DNA of 64,000 nucleotides from an uncultured Eubacteriales bacterium (GTDB lineage Bacteria; Bacillota; Clostridia; Oscillospirales; Acutalibacteraceae), in contig CAKTFN010000006.1 of NCBI GenBank assembly GCA_934561055.1, forward strand, positions 70,275 through 134,274. Reading direction: 5' to 3'. The first letter of the stretch is position 1. The number at the start of each line of letters is the position of its first letter. The translations under genes were made by a program, and so were the position numbers. The notes beneath the pieces are model-generated. The model was not told the DNA's origin and made no database searches. It saw only the letters and a program-made list of their open reading frames with translations. Below are positions 22,862-31,552 of the stretch, one piece after another.

Positions 22862-25603
22862 TTACTTTGCCTTTCTCTTTGCGGAAGCTCTTCTGATTGC
22901 TTTTCCGAGTTCAAAGACGGGAATCGTCGAAACGGAAAGAGCACAGGAAATTGCAAGTTCGGTGGTGCTGAAGGTACCCGGTTCAATTCCGAATACCGAG
23001 CAAAGACCGGGAATGTAAATTGCCGCAAGAGTAAGAGCGGTTGTGACAACAAACGCACCGACAAGCCACCAGTTCATCTTCTTCATCATATCCTTTGAGA
23101 AGATCGAAGCCTGACGCGAACGCATGTTGATTGCACACATCATTTCCGAGAAATTGACGGTGAGGAAGGCCATTGCCATTGCGTTTACACACGGTTCGCC
23201 GCTGAAGAATCCGGCAAAGCTGTGAGCAACGCCGCCGGACGGTTCAAGCCAGTATCCGATGACATAAGCCGCAATTTCGATGATTGCAAGATAAATACCC
23301 TGCCAAACCATGTCCACACCTGCGCCGCCGGAGAAAATTCCGTCCGTTGTTGAACGCGGTTTTCTTCTCATGATGTCGCCTTCGGCCTTTTCCATGCCGA
23401 GCGCAAGACCCGGAAGCGAGTCGGTAACCATGTTGATCCAAAGAAGGTGAACGGGTGAAAGAATTGTGAAGTGAAGAATCGACGCAACGAACATGATGAT
23501 AACTTCACTGAGGTTCGTTGAAAGCTGGAACTGAAGAACCTTGAGAACGTTGTCATAAATTTTTCTGCCTTCTTCAACGGCGTTGACAATCGTTGCAAAG
23601 TTGTCGTCGGCAAGAACCATGTCCGAGGTACCCTTTGTAACGTCGGTTCCGGTGATTCCCATTCCGATTCCGATGTCTGCCGCCTTGATTGACGGAGCAT
23701 CGTTGACGCCGTCACCGGTCATTGCGGTAACCATTCCCCTCGCCTTCCATGCCTTGACGATTCTCGTCTTATGTTCGGGCTGAACGCGGGCATATACGGA
23801 ATACTTTGTTACCTGCTCTTTCAGTTCTTCGTCGCTGAACTTGTCAAGTTCGGCGCCCATAATTGCCTGTGAAGCGTCGGTAATGATTCCGAGTTCTTTT
23901 CCGATTGCAACGGCGGTATCCTTATGGTCGCCGGTAATCATTACCGGGCGGATACCTGCCTGGCGGCATTCTTCAATCGCCGCTTTAACCTCCGGACGAA
24001 CCGGGTCGATCATTCCGGTGAGACCGATGAAAACAAGGTCGTTTTCAAGCATTTCCGGTGAGCAGTCCGCCGGTGCGGCGCTGTGTTCTTTATATGCGCA
24101 GGCAAGGACACGAAGAGCCTTGTCTGCCATTCTTTTGTTATTTTTAAGTACTTCGGCTTTAAATTCGTCGTTCATCGGAACAACTTTTCCGCCGACAAGA
24201 GCTTTGGTGCACTTTTTAAGAATTTCGTCCGGCGCACCCTTTGTGTACTGAACGACACCGTCGGCCGATTTATGAACGGTTGACATCATCTTTCTTCCGG
24301 AGTCAAACGGAGCTTCGCCGACACGGGGAGCTGCTGCCGAAAGGTCGTTCTTGTTCATTCCGAGCGAATTTGCGTATGCAACAAGGGCGGCTTCGGTCGG
24401 CTCACCGGTAACTTTTCCGTTTGCGTCGATTTCTGCGTCGCAGCAAAGAGCCATCGCTTTTGCAAGAAGCTTCTCATCTTCGCCGAAATGATCAACAACG
24501 GTCATCTTGTTCTGAGTGAGAGTACCGGTTTTATCCGAGCAGATGATCTGAGTGCAGCCGAGGGTTTCAACGGCAGTGAGCTTTCTGATGAGTGCCTGGC
24601 GCTTGCTCATTGCGGTAACGCCGATTGAAAGAATGATTGTGACAACGGCCGGAAGTCCTTCGGGAATTGCGGCAACGGCAAGAGCGATTGCGGCAATGAA
24701 GGTGTTAAGTGCGGTTTCGCCGAGGAACTTCATTGAGAAGCCCTGGTCGCTCATAAGAAGCGATTCGACAACGCCGACAACGAAAACGAGAACGCTGATT
24801 CCGATGACGAGCTTTGTAAGGAAATGCGAAAGCTCGCCCATCTTCTTCTGAAGCGGGGTTTCCTCTTTTTCGGCGGCATTCAATGCATCGGCAATTTTAC
24901 CCATTTCGGTATCCATTCCGGCACCGACAACAACAGCCTTTCCTCTTCCGTAAACGATTGTTGAACCGCTGTAAAGCATGTTCTTTCTGTCGCCGAGGGC
25001 AACGTCCTTTGACTTATCCTTGAGATAAAGAACGTCAACCATTTTTGTTACGGGAACCGATTCACCGGTGAGAGCGGCTTCTTCAACCTTCATTGAGTGC
25101 GACTCAAGAATTCGGCAGTCCGCAGGAACAGCGTCTCCGGCTTCAAGAAGAATAACGTCACCGACAACAAGGTCTTCGCTTTTGAGGACAACGGTTTCAC
25201 CGTCACGCAGAACCTTGCTTGTTGCGGCGGTCATCTGCATGAGCGCATCCATTGCGGCTTCGGCCTTGCTTTCCTGAACAAGACCCATAATTGTGTTGAT
25301 AATTACAACAACAAGAATAACCAAAACGTCCGCAAAGTCACGAACGCCGGGTTTTCCGCCCGCTTCAATGACTGCAACAACAGCCTGAATTGCGGCGGCA
25401 ACAAGAAGCATAATGATCATCGGATCGGCAAGCGAACCGATAAACTTTTTGAAAAGACCTTCCTTTTCAGCCTCTTTGAGTTTGTTTTTTCCGTTCTTTT
25501 CAAGGCGGGAAGCGGCTTCCTTCGACGAAAGTCCGTTTTCGGAGCTTTTGACTTCTTTCAAAGCCTGTTCTGCGCCTTCAAGATAGAACTTCATGGCTTT
25601 CAT
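22862..25603 (-). CDS. calcium-transporting P-type ATPase (SERCA/PMR1-like, P2A)
   Basis: A 913-residue P-type ATPase. It has the phosphorylation motif CSDKTGTLT (Asp at about 354), TGES in the actuator domain, the MTGDGVNDAPSIKAADIGIGMG hinge region, PEGLP in helix M4 and HLLWINMVTDSLPGLALGME in M6, typical of Ca2+ pumps. The N-terminal cation ATPase domain and the C-terminal M7-M10 domain are both complete. The start is ambiguous between ATG 25603 and ATG 25594, because the GAAAGGAA site is very close to the first. It probably exports Ca2+ (or Mn2+) across the cell membrane. The leader carries an attenuator-like hairpin. Confidence 0.93.
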   Translation of the reverse strand: MKAMKFYLEGAEQALKEVKSSENGLSSKEAASRLEKNGKNKLKEAEKEGLFKKFIGSLADPMIIMLLVAAAIQAVVAVIEAGGKPGVRDFADVLVILVVVIINTIMGLVQESKAEAAMDALMQMTAATSKVLRDGETVVLKSEDLVVGDVILLEAGDAVPADCRILESHSMKVEEAALTGESVPVTKMVDVLYLKDKSKDVALGDRKNMLYSGSTIVYGRGKAVVVGAGMDTEMGKIADALNAAEKEETPLQKKMGELSHFLTKLVIGISVLVFVVGVVESLLMSDQGFSMKFLGETALNTFIAAIALAVAAIPEGLPAVVTIILSIGVTAMSKRQALIRKLTAVETLGCTQIICSDKTGTLTQNKMTVVDHFGEDEKLLAKAMALCCDAEIDANGKVTGEPTEAALVAYANSLGMNKNDLSAAAPRVGEAPFDSGRKMMSTVHKSADGVVQYTKGAPDEILKKCTKALVGGKVVPMNDEFKAEVLKNNKRMADKALRVLACAYKEHSAAPADCSPEMLENDLVFIGLTGMIDPVRPEVKAAIEECRQAGIRPVMITGDHKDTAVAIGKELGIITDASQAIMGAELDKFSDEELKEQVTKYSVYARVQPEHKTRIVKAWKARGMVTAMTGDGVNDAPSIKAADIGIGMGITGTDVTKGTSDMVLADDNFATIVNAVEEGRKIYDNVLKVLQFQLSTNLSEVIIMFVASILHFTILSPVHLLWINMVTDSLPGLALGMEKAEGDIMRRKPRSTTDGIFSGGAGVDMVWQGIYLAIIEIAAYVIGYWLEPSGGVAHSFAGFFSGEPCVNAMAMAFLTVNFSEMMCAINMRSRQASIFSKDMMKKMNWWLVGAFVVTTALTLAAIYIPGLCSVFGIEPGTFSTTELAISCALSVSTIPVFELGKAIRRASAKRKAK

Positions 25604-25659
25604 TTCCTTTCTTCACGACCCGAAATCAGTACCCATTCAAAAGGCCGTTTTTTAAAAGC

Positions 25660-25700
25660 AGGGACGACAAAAAAAGGACAGGCGCCCCTCCCCTGTTCTA
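25660..25700 (-). promoter_or_regulatory. attenuator-like hairpin in the leader of the calcium ATPase gene
   Basis: Close to the predicted transcription start, the minus strand carries a hairpin (ACAGG...CCTGT with a GC-rich interior), followed directly by seven T residues. CAGGG at its 5' side can instead pair with CCCTG about 30 bases further on. This gives a possible terminator/antiterminator choice. It does not match the yybP-ykoY manganese riboswitch consensus by eye. Confidence 0.45.
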
Positions 25701-25701
25701 A

Positions 25702-25730
25702 GTTTTAACATAAATTTAAGCAGTTGTCAA
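25702..25730 (-). promoter_or_regulatory. promoter of the calcium ATPase gene
   Basis: Minus strand perfect TTGACA (25730-25725), 17-base spacer, weak TAAAAC (25707-25702). Confidence 0.55.
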
Positions 25731-25833
25731 TAATTATCCGAAACCTTCTTTCAATTAACGACAAAGTCGGCAAATGTGAAGCCTTTCTTTTAGAAAGAAG
25801 CGTTATCATTCTCTTTCGCACAAGCCAAGAAAA

Positions 25834-25871
25834 AAGTCCGAAAAAGAAGCATAAACCTCTTTTTCGGACTT
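25834..25871 (-). terminator. terminator of the Ig-like surface protein gene
   Basis: A 14-base perfect stem (AAGTCCGAAAAAGA and its complement) around a ten-base loop, followed on the minus strand by TTTTTTC. It begins 11 bases after the stop codon. Confidence 0.85.
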
Positions 25872-25881
25872 AGCTTTTCAA

Positions 25882-27666
25882 TTATTTAACCGTGACGGCA
25901 CACTTGTAAACCTTTCCGGCGTGAGTTGCGGAAATTACGGTCGAGCCTTTTTTCATTCCGAGAATAAGACCCTTGCGGTTAACAACAACAATTTTGCTGT
26001 TGCCGGTTTTCCATTTTACCGTTTCGGTTGCGCCTTTAAGCTCAAGCTTTCCGTATTTTCCGACACCGAGATTGAGCTTCGTTGCGTTCAGCTTCGGAAC
26101 AATAACATTTACAACACACTTGTATTCTTTTCCGCCGTGAACAGCTGTAATGACTGCACTTCCGGCCTTCTTTCCTTCGACAACACCCTTTGAATTCACG
26201 GTTGCTATTCTTGCGTTGCTCGTCTTCCACGTTACCGTTCCGACTGCACCCTTGAGCGTGAGCGTTTTTTTCGTTCCGGTGCTGAGAGCGAGCTTTGAAG
26301 CACTCAGTTTCTGGTCAACAACGGTAACAATGCATTTATATTCCTTTCCGTTGTGTACGGCGGTAATCACCGCTTTCCCGGGCTTCTTTCCCTTGATGAG
26401 ACCTTTTTGGTTCACGGCAACAATTTTGCTGTTGCTCGTTTTCCATTTGACCGCTCCGACTGCACCCTTGAGGACGAGGTTTGCGTATTTTCCGTTGTAA
26501 ATCGCAACCTTGCTTGCGTTCAGCCTCTGATCAACAACAGTGATTACACATTTGAGGCTGACGCCGTTTCTCGTTGCCGTGATCGTAACCTTTCCGGGTT
26601 TGAGCGTTGTCACAACTCCTTTTGAATTCACCGTTGCAACTTTTTTGTCCGAGGTTTTCCATGTTACGGTTCCCGTTCCGCCGAGATATTCAAGAGGAAC
26701 TTTTGTTCCGCAGTAAACGGCGGTTTTCGCTGTGTTGAGCTGTCTTTTTTTGACGGTAACGGAGCAGGAAAGAGTGTATCCTCCGGTTTTTGCGGTCACG
26801 GTCGCAGTGCCTTCGCTTTGCGGATAAAGAACCCCGTTAACAACTTTCACAACCGAATTGTTGCCTGATTTCCACGTTATACCCGAAGAAGTTTTCACGT
26901 TGAGTTTCGGATTTGTTCCGTAGTAAACCGTGATGTCCTTTTTGTCAATCGTCGGAACAATGTTAAAGTCTTCCGAAATCACGCCGGTGTAATATCCGGC
27001 GAGAGTTGCGGTCACCGTTGCCGTTCCGACTTTTACATTGTTGCTGTATTCAAGAAAATAATCCTCGCCTTCGGTGAGCGTTTTGTTTTTATATGTAAGC
27101 TTGAAAGCGGGCTTGATTGCCGAGCCAGTATATGCCTTGTCCGAAAGTTCGTTGAAATCAACCTCATCGGACGGAATGTTTGAAACTTCAACGGTAAAAA
27201 CGTCATAGTTTCCGCTGTAAATCAGTTCATCGTCTGCGGGTCTGTTTTGAACATCGCCGTAATGAAAAACATAAATCTGAGCAACGCCTTCACCGAGGGC
27301 GGTAAGGCGGTATCCGTACTGTTCTTCACTGACACCGACAACCGATTCGTCGGAGGATTCAACGTGAATAATGTTATAGACCGTGTCGTCATATTCGATT
27401 TCCGGTCCGTCATTATGAGCATTGTCATCTTCATAAAATTCATAATAAGCCTCAAGTGAAGCAACGGCAAGCTCATCGAGCGAATAAGCGTATATTTCGG
27501 TTTGTCCGATGATATTGTCGTCAAAAAGATAGTCGGACGTATCCATATAATAATCATCATCAACCGCTTTTGCCGCAAACGCTCCTTCCGGGAGGCACTG
27601 AACGGACGAAACGAGAAGAACAAGCACGGCAAGAACAGCCCCCGCTCTTTTTAAAAACATACTCAT
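25882..27666 (-). CDS. secreted surface protein with Big_2 Ig-like repeats
   Basis: A 594-residue protein with a clear signal peptide (hydrophobic core about residues 8-25, cleavage near AFA-AKA). An acidic Tyr/Asp-rich N-terminal region (about 35-160) follows. Next is one MBG/YDG-like module (YTGSAIKPAFKLTYKNKTL...) at about 175-235. About five bacterial Ig-like group 2 repeats of 70 residues complete it, each with the VTWKTSNxKIATVNxKGVV / GxAVITAxHxGKEYKCxVTV pattern. No LPXTG, SLH or other anchor is visible at the C-terminus, which ends with the last repeat. It probably acts as a secreted or loosely bound adhesin-like protein. The start has AAAGGAG nine bases upstream. Confidence 0.85.
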   Translation of the reverse strand: MSMFLKRAGAVLAVLVLLVSSVQCLPEGAFAAKAVDDDYYMDTSDYLFDDNIIGQTEIYAYSLDELAVASLEAYYEFYEDDNAHNDGPEIEYDDTVYNIIHVESSDESVVGVSEEQYGYRLTALGEGVAQIYVFHYGDVQNRPADDELIYSGNYDVFTVEVSNIPSDEVDFNELSDKAYTGSAIKPAFKLTYKNKTLTEGEDYFLEYSNNVKVGTATVTATLAGYYTGVISEDFNIVPTIDKKDITVYYGTNPKLNVKTSSGITWKSGNNSVVKVVNGVLYPQSEGTATVTAKTGGYTLSCSVTVKKRQLNTAKTAVYCGTKVPLEYLGGTGTVTWKTSDKKVATVNSKGVVTTLKPGKVTITATRNGVSLKCVITVVDQRLNASKVAIYNGKYANLVLKGAVGAVKWKTSNSKIVAVNQKGLIKGKKPGKAVITAVHNGKEYKCIVTVVDQKLSASKLALSTGTKKTLTLKGAVGTVTWKTSNARIATVNSKGVVEGKKAGSAVITAVHGGKEYKCVVNVIVPKLNATKLNLGVGKYGKLELKGATETVKWKTGNSKIVVVNRKGLILGMKKGSTVISATHAGKVYKCAVTVK

Positions 27667-27757
27667 CTTTATATTCTCCTTTTGTAACTTTGAAAATATT
27701 ATATCAACAATAGTTAAATTCAGTTAAAACTTTTGAAAGAATTTTATTATCTCATTA

Positions 27758-27786
27758 GTTATATCATCAAATTGAAAAACTGTCAA
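27758..27786 (-). promoter_or_regulatory. promoter of the Ig-like surface protein gene
   Basis: Minus strand TTGACA (27786-27781), 17-base spacer, TATAAC (27763-27758), preceded by the TGATGA extended element also seen at 53253. Confidence 0.65.
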
Positions 27787-28040
27787 GAGACGCAGTGATT
27801 TATTTTTCAAAATCAGAACTGAATTTTAACTTTCAAAACTACTCGGAATTTCTAAATTTTAAGGATTTTCGTGACTTGGCCGCCGATTTGAAATTCTCTT
27901 TGTTTAATTTATTAATTTTGATTAAATTGCAAAAGCCGTGATAATATCCGCAAAACCGTAAAGTGATTAAGAGCATCGCAAGCTCCCGTTTTTCGGCTCG
28001 GTTCAAAACATCACCTTCTCCCTTTTCTTTCACAAAGGCG
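27787..28040. other. intergenic stretch without a recognisable gene
   Basis: AT-rich DNA between the surface-protein promoter and the pckG terminator. One short frame of about 64 codons has no ribosome site or family resemblance and is not called. No repeats or RNA structure were recognised. Confidence 0.5.
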
Positions 28041-28047
28041 AAAGAAA

Positions 28048-28072
28048 AGGGCTGCCGAAAAGGCAGCCCTTA
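28048..28072 (-). terminator. terminator of pckG
   Basis: GGGCTGCC and GGCAGCCC form an eight-base stem with a five-base loop, followed on the minus strand by TTTTCTTTCG, 15 bases after the pckG stop codon. Confidence 0.85.
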
Positions 28073-28087
28073 AATATGTGCTTGAAA

Positions 28088-29878
28088 TTATTCGGCACAG
28101 TTCTTCTTGAGGATTTCAAGCTCTTCCTTGAGTTCCTTCGGAAGCTTGTCGCCAAACTTTGCATAGAATTCTTCGATGCCCTTTGCATCTTCTTCCCAAA
28201 GTGACTTGTCAACGTCAAGGATTGCCTTGAGAGAGTCAACCGAAACTTCGCCTTCAAGACCTTCAAGGTTGATGTCTTCGGCGTGGGGAAGATAACCGAT
28301 TGCGGTTTCTTCTGCGTCAACCTTGCCTTCGCATCTCTTGAGGATCCATTCAAGAACACGGAGGTTATCGCCGAATCCCGGCCACATGAAGTGTCCTTCG
28401 TCATCCTTACGGAACCAGTTAACGTTGAAGATCTTCGGAGCCTTGTCCGGATCAAGCGAAGCACCGATATCGATCCAATGCTGCCAATAATCAGCCATAT
28501 CATAACCGCAGAACGGAAGCATAGCCATCGGGTCACGGCGAACAACGCCTACTGCGCCTGCAGCTGCTGCAGTGGTTTCCGAAGCCATGATTGAGCCGAC
28601 GAATACACCGTGGTTCCAGTCTCTTGACTGATATACGAGCGGAGCAAGCTTTGCACGACGGCCGCCGAATACGAAAGCAGAGATGGGTACGCCTTCCGGA
28701 TTTTCAAATTCGCTTGAAAGGCAGGGGCAGTTCTTCGCCGGAGCGGTGAATCTTGAGTTGGGATGTGCGCCGGTGCGCTCGTCAACCTTTCCGTTCCAGG
28801 GCTTGCCTGTCCAGTCGATTGCGTTTTCGGGCGGATTCTTGTCAAGACCTTCCCACCAAACGGTGTTGTCGTCAAGGTTAAGAGCAACGTTGGTGAAGAT
28901 TGTTCCCTTCTTTGTTGAAAGAAGAGCGTTCGGGTTTGACTTCATGTTGGTACCCGGAGCAACGCCGAAGAAGCCGTTTTCGGGGTTGATTGCATAAAGT
29001 CTTCCGTCCTTGCCTTTACGGATCCATGAAATATCGTCGCCTACGCACCAAACCTTATAGCCCTTCTTTGCGTAAACTTCGGGCGGAATGAGCATTGCAA
29101 GGTTGGTCTTTCCGCAAGCTGAGGGGAATGCGGCGCAGATGTATTTAACTTCGTGTTCCGGATTTTCAATTCCGAGGATGAGCATATGCTCAGCCTGCCA
29201 GCCTTCTTTGCGTCCCTGGTTGGAGGCGATACGAAGAGCGAAGCACTTCTTTCCGAGGAGAACGTTTCCGCCGTAACCGGAGTTAACGGAGATGATTGTG
29301 TTGTCCTGCGGGAACTGGCAGATATATCTCTTTTCGGCGTCGATGTCGCAACGGCAGTGAAGTCCGCGAACCCAGTCGTCGCTGTCGCCGAGAACGTCAA
29401 GAACGTTGAAGCCGACTCTTGTCATGATGCACATATTGAGAACAACATAAATTGAATCGGTAAGCTCGATTCCGGCTTTTGAGAACTTTGAGCCGACGGG
29501 ACCCATCGAATACGGGATGATGTAAGCGGTTCTGCCTTTGTAGCTGTCCTTTGCGATTCCGTAAAGCATTTCATAAGCTTCGGCGGGATCCATCCAGTTG
29601 TTGGTCGGACCTGCTTCCTCCTTGGTCGGAGCGCAGATAAAGGTTCTTGCTTCAACACGGGCAACGTCGTTGACTGCGGTTCTGTGAAGATAGCAATCGG
29701 GGAGAAGCTCCTGATTGAGTTTAATCATTTCGCCTGTTGAGCAAGCTTCGGCACGAAGAGCTTCAATCTGCTCCTCGCTTCCGTCGATCCAAACGATTTT
29801 GTCCGGATTAACAAGGTTAAGTTTGTCTTCAAGCCATGCAAGAACGGTGGGGTTCTTAGTCGGTGCATTTTTGAGCAT
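28088..29878 (-). CDS. pckG: phosphoenolpyruvate carboxykinase (GTP)
   Basis: A 596-residue GTP-dependent PEPCK that interconverts oxaloacetate and PEP, probably working in the PEP-carboxylating direction in an anaerobic fermenter (inference). Markers are SMGPVGSKFSKAGIELTDS, the kinase-1 loop FPSACGKTNLAML (about residues 252-264), the kinase-2 region VGDDISWIRKGKDGRLYAINPE (about 290-311), and the GTP-specific ENAIDWTGKPW and FVFGGRRAKLAPLVYQ segments. Length is normal. It has an AAAGGAAG site and a leader of about 105 bases behind a strong promoter, so expression is probably high. Confidence 0.96.
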   Translation of the reverse strand: MLKNAPTKNPTVLAWLEDKLNLVNPDKIVWIDGSEEQIEALRAEACSTGEMIKLNQELLPDCYLHRTAVNDVARVEARTFICAPTKEEAGPTNNWMDPAEAYEMLYGIAKDSYKGRTAYIIPYSMGPVGSKFSKAGIELTDSIYVVLNMCIMTRVGFNVLDVLGDSDDWVRGLHCRCDIDAEKRYICQFPQDNTIISVNSGYGGNVLLGKKCFALRIASNQGRKEGWQAEHMLILGIENPEHEVKYICAAFPSACGKTNLAMLIPPEVYAKKGYKVWCVGDDISWIRKGKDGRLYAINPENGFFGVAPGTNMKSNPNALLSTKKGTIFTNVALNLDDNTVWWEGLDKNPPENAIDWTGKPWNGKVDERTGAHPNSRFTAPAKNCPCLSSEFENPEGVPISAFVFGGRRAKLAPLVYQSRDWNHGVFVGSIMASETTAAAAGAVGVVRRDPMAMLPFCGYDMADYWQHWIDIGASLDPDKAPKIFNVNWFRKDDEGHFMWPGFGDNLRVLEWILKRCEGKVDAEETAIGYLPHAEDINLEGLEGEVSVDSLKAILDVDKSLWEEDAKGIEEFYAKFGDKLPKELKEELEILKKNCAE

Positions 29879-29984
29879 TGTGATCTTCCTTTCATATTTT
29901 GAAATATAAATTAAGTAGTAAGCGGAAAGTCATTAAGAACTTAACCGCCGAAAATGCTCCTTGTTCTCCATACTACTCATGTTC
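29879..29984 (-). promoter_or_regulatory. structured 5' leader of pckG
   Basis: The transcribed leader holds complementary segments: AGTAGTA near its 5' end with TACTACT about 50 bases later, and inside them GCGG with CCGC around a palindromic TTAAGTTCTTAA. No known riboswitch was recognised, and no U-tract follows. It may be a stability or translation-control element. Confidence 0.35.
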
Positions 29985-29990
29985 CCCTGT

Positions 29991-30019
29991 ATTATACTTT
30001 TTTTCTTTCGTTTTTTCAA
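29991..30019 (-). promoter_or_regulatory. sigma-A promoter of pckG
   Basis: Minus strand TTGAAA (30019-30014), 17-base A-rich spacer, perfect TATAAT (29996-29991). Confidence 0.8.
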
Positions 30020-30160
30020 GTGCTAAACGGACAAAAGACAAAATTTATTTTAAAATCTCTCCTTTTGATGAAATCCGAGCCGTTTCGGGCGAGTTTTGAG
30101 TGGGAATGATCTGTAAAAAAATAAAGTTGCCATGTGACAGCGGCTCTTTTTCTTTTCCCC

Positions 30161-30189
30161 TTGCACAATCTTTCAATCGGTGCTATTAT
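30161..30189 (+). promoter_or_regulatory. promoter of the ClC gene
   Basis: TTGCAC (30161-30166), 17-base spacer, TATTAT (30184-30189), about 40 bases before the GTG start. Confidence 0.6.
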
Positions 30190-30228
30190 ATTGAACGGCA
30201 AAACGATAAGAAAAAGAGGGAATATCAA

Positions 30229-31491
30229 GTGGATATTGTTAAGCGTAACTCAAAAATTGCTTTCTTTTATGTTCTTGCAATTTTAAAATGGATTGCGGTT
30301 TCGGCGGTTGTCGGAGCGGTCGGCGGTTTGGTCGGCGTTGCGTTCCACGTCAGCGTTGAAAAAGTTACCGAATTGCGAACCGAAAACAGCTGGATTGTTT
30401 TTCTCCTTCCGCTCGGCGGCCTTGCAATCGCCGGTCTTTACAAGCTTTTCAAAATGGAAAAGCTCGGAACGGATAACGTTATCGAATCAATCAGAACAGA
30501 CAAAAGCGTTCCGTTCCTTCTTGCTCCGCTGATTTTTATTTCAACGGTAATCACTCACCTTTTCGGCGGTTCCGCCGGACGTGAGGGTGCGGCGCTCCAG
30601 CTAGGCGGAAGCATCGGTGCTCAGGTCGGACGTATAATCAAATTCGACGAAAAGGATATGCACCTTGCAACTCTGTGCGGAATGAGTGCGGTTTTTTCCG
30701 CCCTTTTCGGAACACCGCTTACAGCCGCCCTTTTTGCACTTGAAGTCATCTCCGTCGGCATCGTTTACTATTCGGGAATTATCCCCTGCCTCACCTCTTC
30801 GCTCGTTGCATTTTGGATTGCAAAGCTTTTCAAAGTTCCGCCCGTGCGTTTTACTCTTGAAAACATTCCCGAAACTTCGTTCGGTTCGTTTTGGCGGATT
30901 GTTTTGCTTTCCGCTCTTTGCGCCGTTCTGAGCATTGCGTTTTGTTTGCTCATGCATTTTTCACACAAAGGCGCGGCGAAGCTTTTCAAAAACACCTTTC
31001 TTCGTGCGTTCGTCGGCGGCGCGGCCGTTGTTGTTCTCACTCTCATTTTCGGTCACGATTACAACGGTGCGGGAATGAACATAATCGAAAAGGCAATTTC
31101 CGGTGAATCCGAACCGTTCGCCTTTCTTCTCAAAATGCTTTTCACTGCCGTGACAATCGGCTTCGGGTTCAAAGGCGGCGAAATTGTTCCGACGTTCTTC
31201 ATCGGCTCAACCTTCGGTTGCGTAATCGGGTCGCTTTTGGGGCTTGACCCGGGCTTTGCGGCGGCGCTCGGCCTTGTTGCGCTTTTCTGCGGAGCGGTTA
31301 ATTGCCCGATTGCCTCGGTCTTTTTGAGCATCGAGCTTTTCGGAGCCGGCGGAATTGTTTATTTTGCAATTGCCTGCGCCGTAAGCTTTGCCCTTTCCGG
31401 CTACTTCGGACTTTACAGCAGTCAAAAAATCGTCTATTCAAAAACAAGAGCCGAATTCATCAATATCCAAACCGCTCAGGAATTCAAATAA
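30229..31491 (+). CDS. ClC-family anion channel/antiporter
   Basis: A 420-residue membrane protein of the ClC (voltage-gated chloride channel) family with about ten hydrophobic segments. The gating-glutamate motif appears as GGSAGREGAALQLGGSIGAQ (about residues 112-131), with Ala where most family members have Pro. A second internal acid lies in FALEVISVG, equivalent to the proton glutamate of exchangers. GFKGGEIVPTFFIGSTFG marks the second half. GTG at 30229 is chosen for its AGAGGG site and the promoter just upstream. The ion (Cl- or F-) is open: the GREG-nonPro pattern resembles the fluoride subgroup, but no fluoride riboswitch was seen. Confidence 0.87.
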   Translation: MDIVKRNSKIAFFYVLAILKWIAVSAVVGAVGGLVGVAFHVSVEKVTELRTENSWIVFLLPLGGLAIAGLYKLFKMEKLGTDNVIESIRTDKSVPFLLAPLIFISTVITHLFGGSAGREGAALQLGGSIGAQVGRIIKFDEKDMHLATLCGMSAVFSALFGTPLTAALFALEVISVGIVYYSGIIPCLTSSLVAFWIAKLFKVPPVRFTLENIPETSFGSFWRIVLLSALCAVLSIAFCLLMHFSHKGAAKLFKNTFLRAFVGGAAVVVLTLIFGHDYNGAGMNIIEKAISGESEPFAFLLKMLFTAVTIGFGFKGGEIVPTFFIGSTFGCVIGSLLGLDPGFAAALGLVALFCGAVNCPIASVFLSIELFGAGGIVYFAIACAVSFALSGYFGLYSSQKIVYSKTRAEFINIQTAQEFK

Positions 31492-31511
31492 AATCCAAAA
31501 GGCAAAAAAAG

Positions 31512-31544
31512 CGGACTGTTTTCAGTGTTACCGAAAACAGTCCG
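31512..31544. terminator. bidirectional terminator
   Basis: CGGACTGTTTTC and GAAAACAGTCCG form a 12-base perfect stem around a nine-base loop, with TTGTTGTTTT on the right and an A-tract on the left. It serves the ClC gene (plus) and the ThyX gene (minus). Confidence 0.88.
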
Positions 31545-31552
31545 TTGTTGTT

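Noticed and set aside
25620..25700. yybP-ykoY manganese riboswitch before the cation ATPase gene
   Set aside because: The conserved loop sequences of that class could not be found; only a generic attenuator-like hairpin is supported.
27839..28033. Minus-strand frame of 64 codons
   Set aside because: No ribosome site, no family resemblance, and low-complexity AT-rich composition.
28030..28545. Frame of 171 codons overlapping pckG
   Set aside because: Shadow of the pckG coding sequence in another frame; arginine/serine-rich composition typical of out-of-frame reading.
30090..30228. Possible fluoride (crcB) riboswitch before the ClC gene
   Set aside because: The characteristic GGnGAUGG and downstream pairing blocks are not present; the region holds only a promoter and ribosome site.
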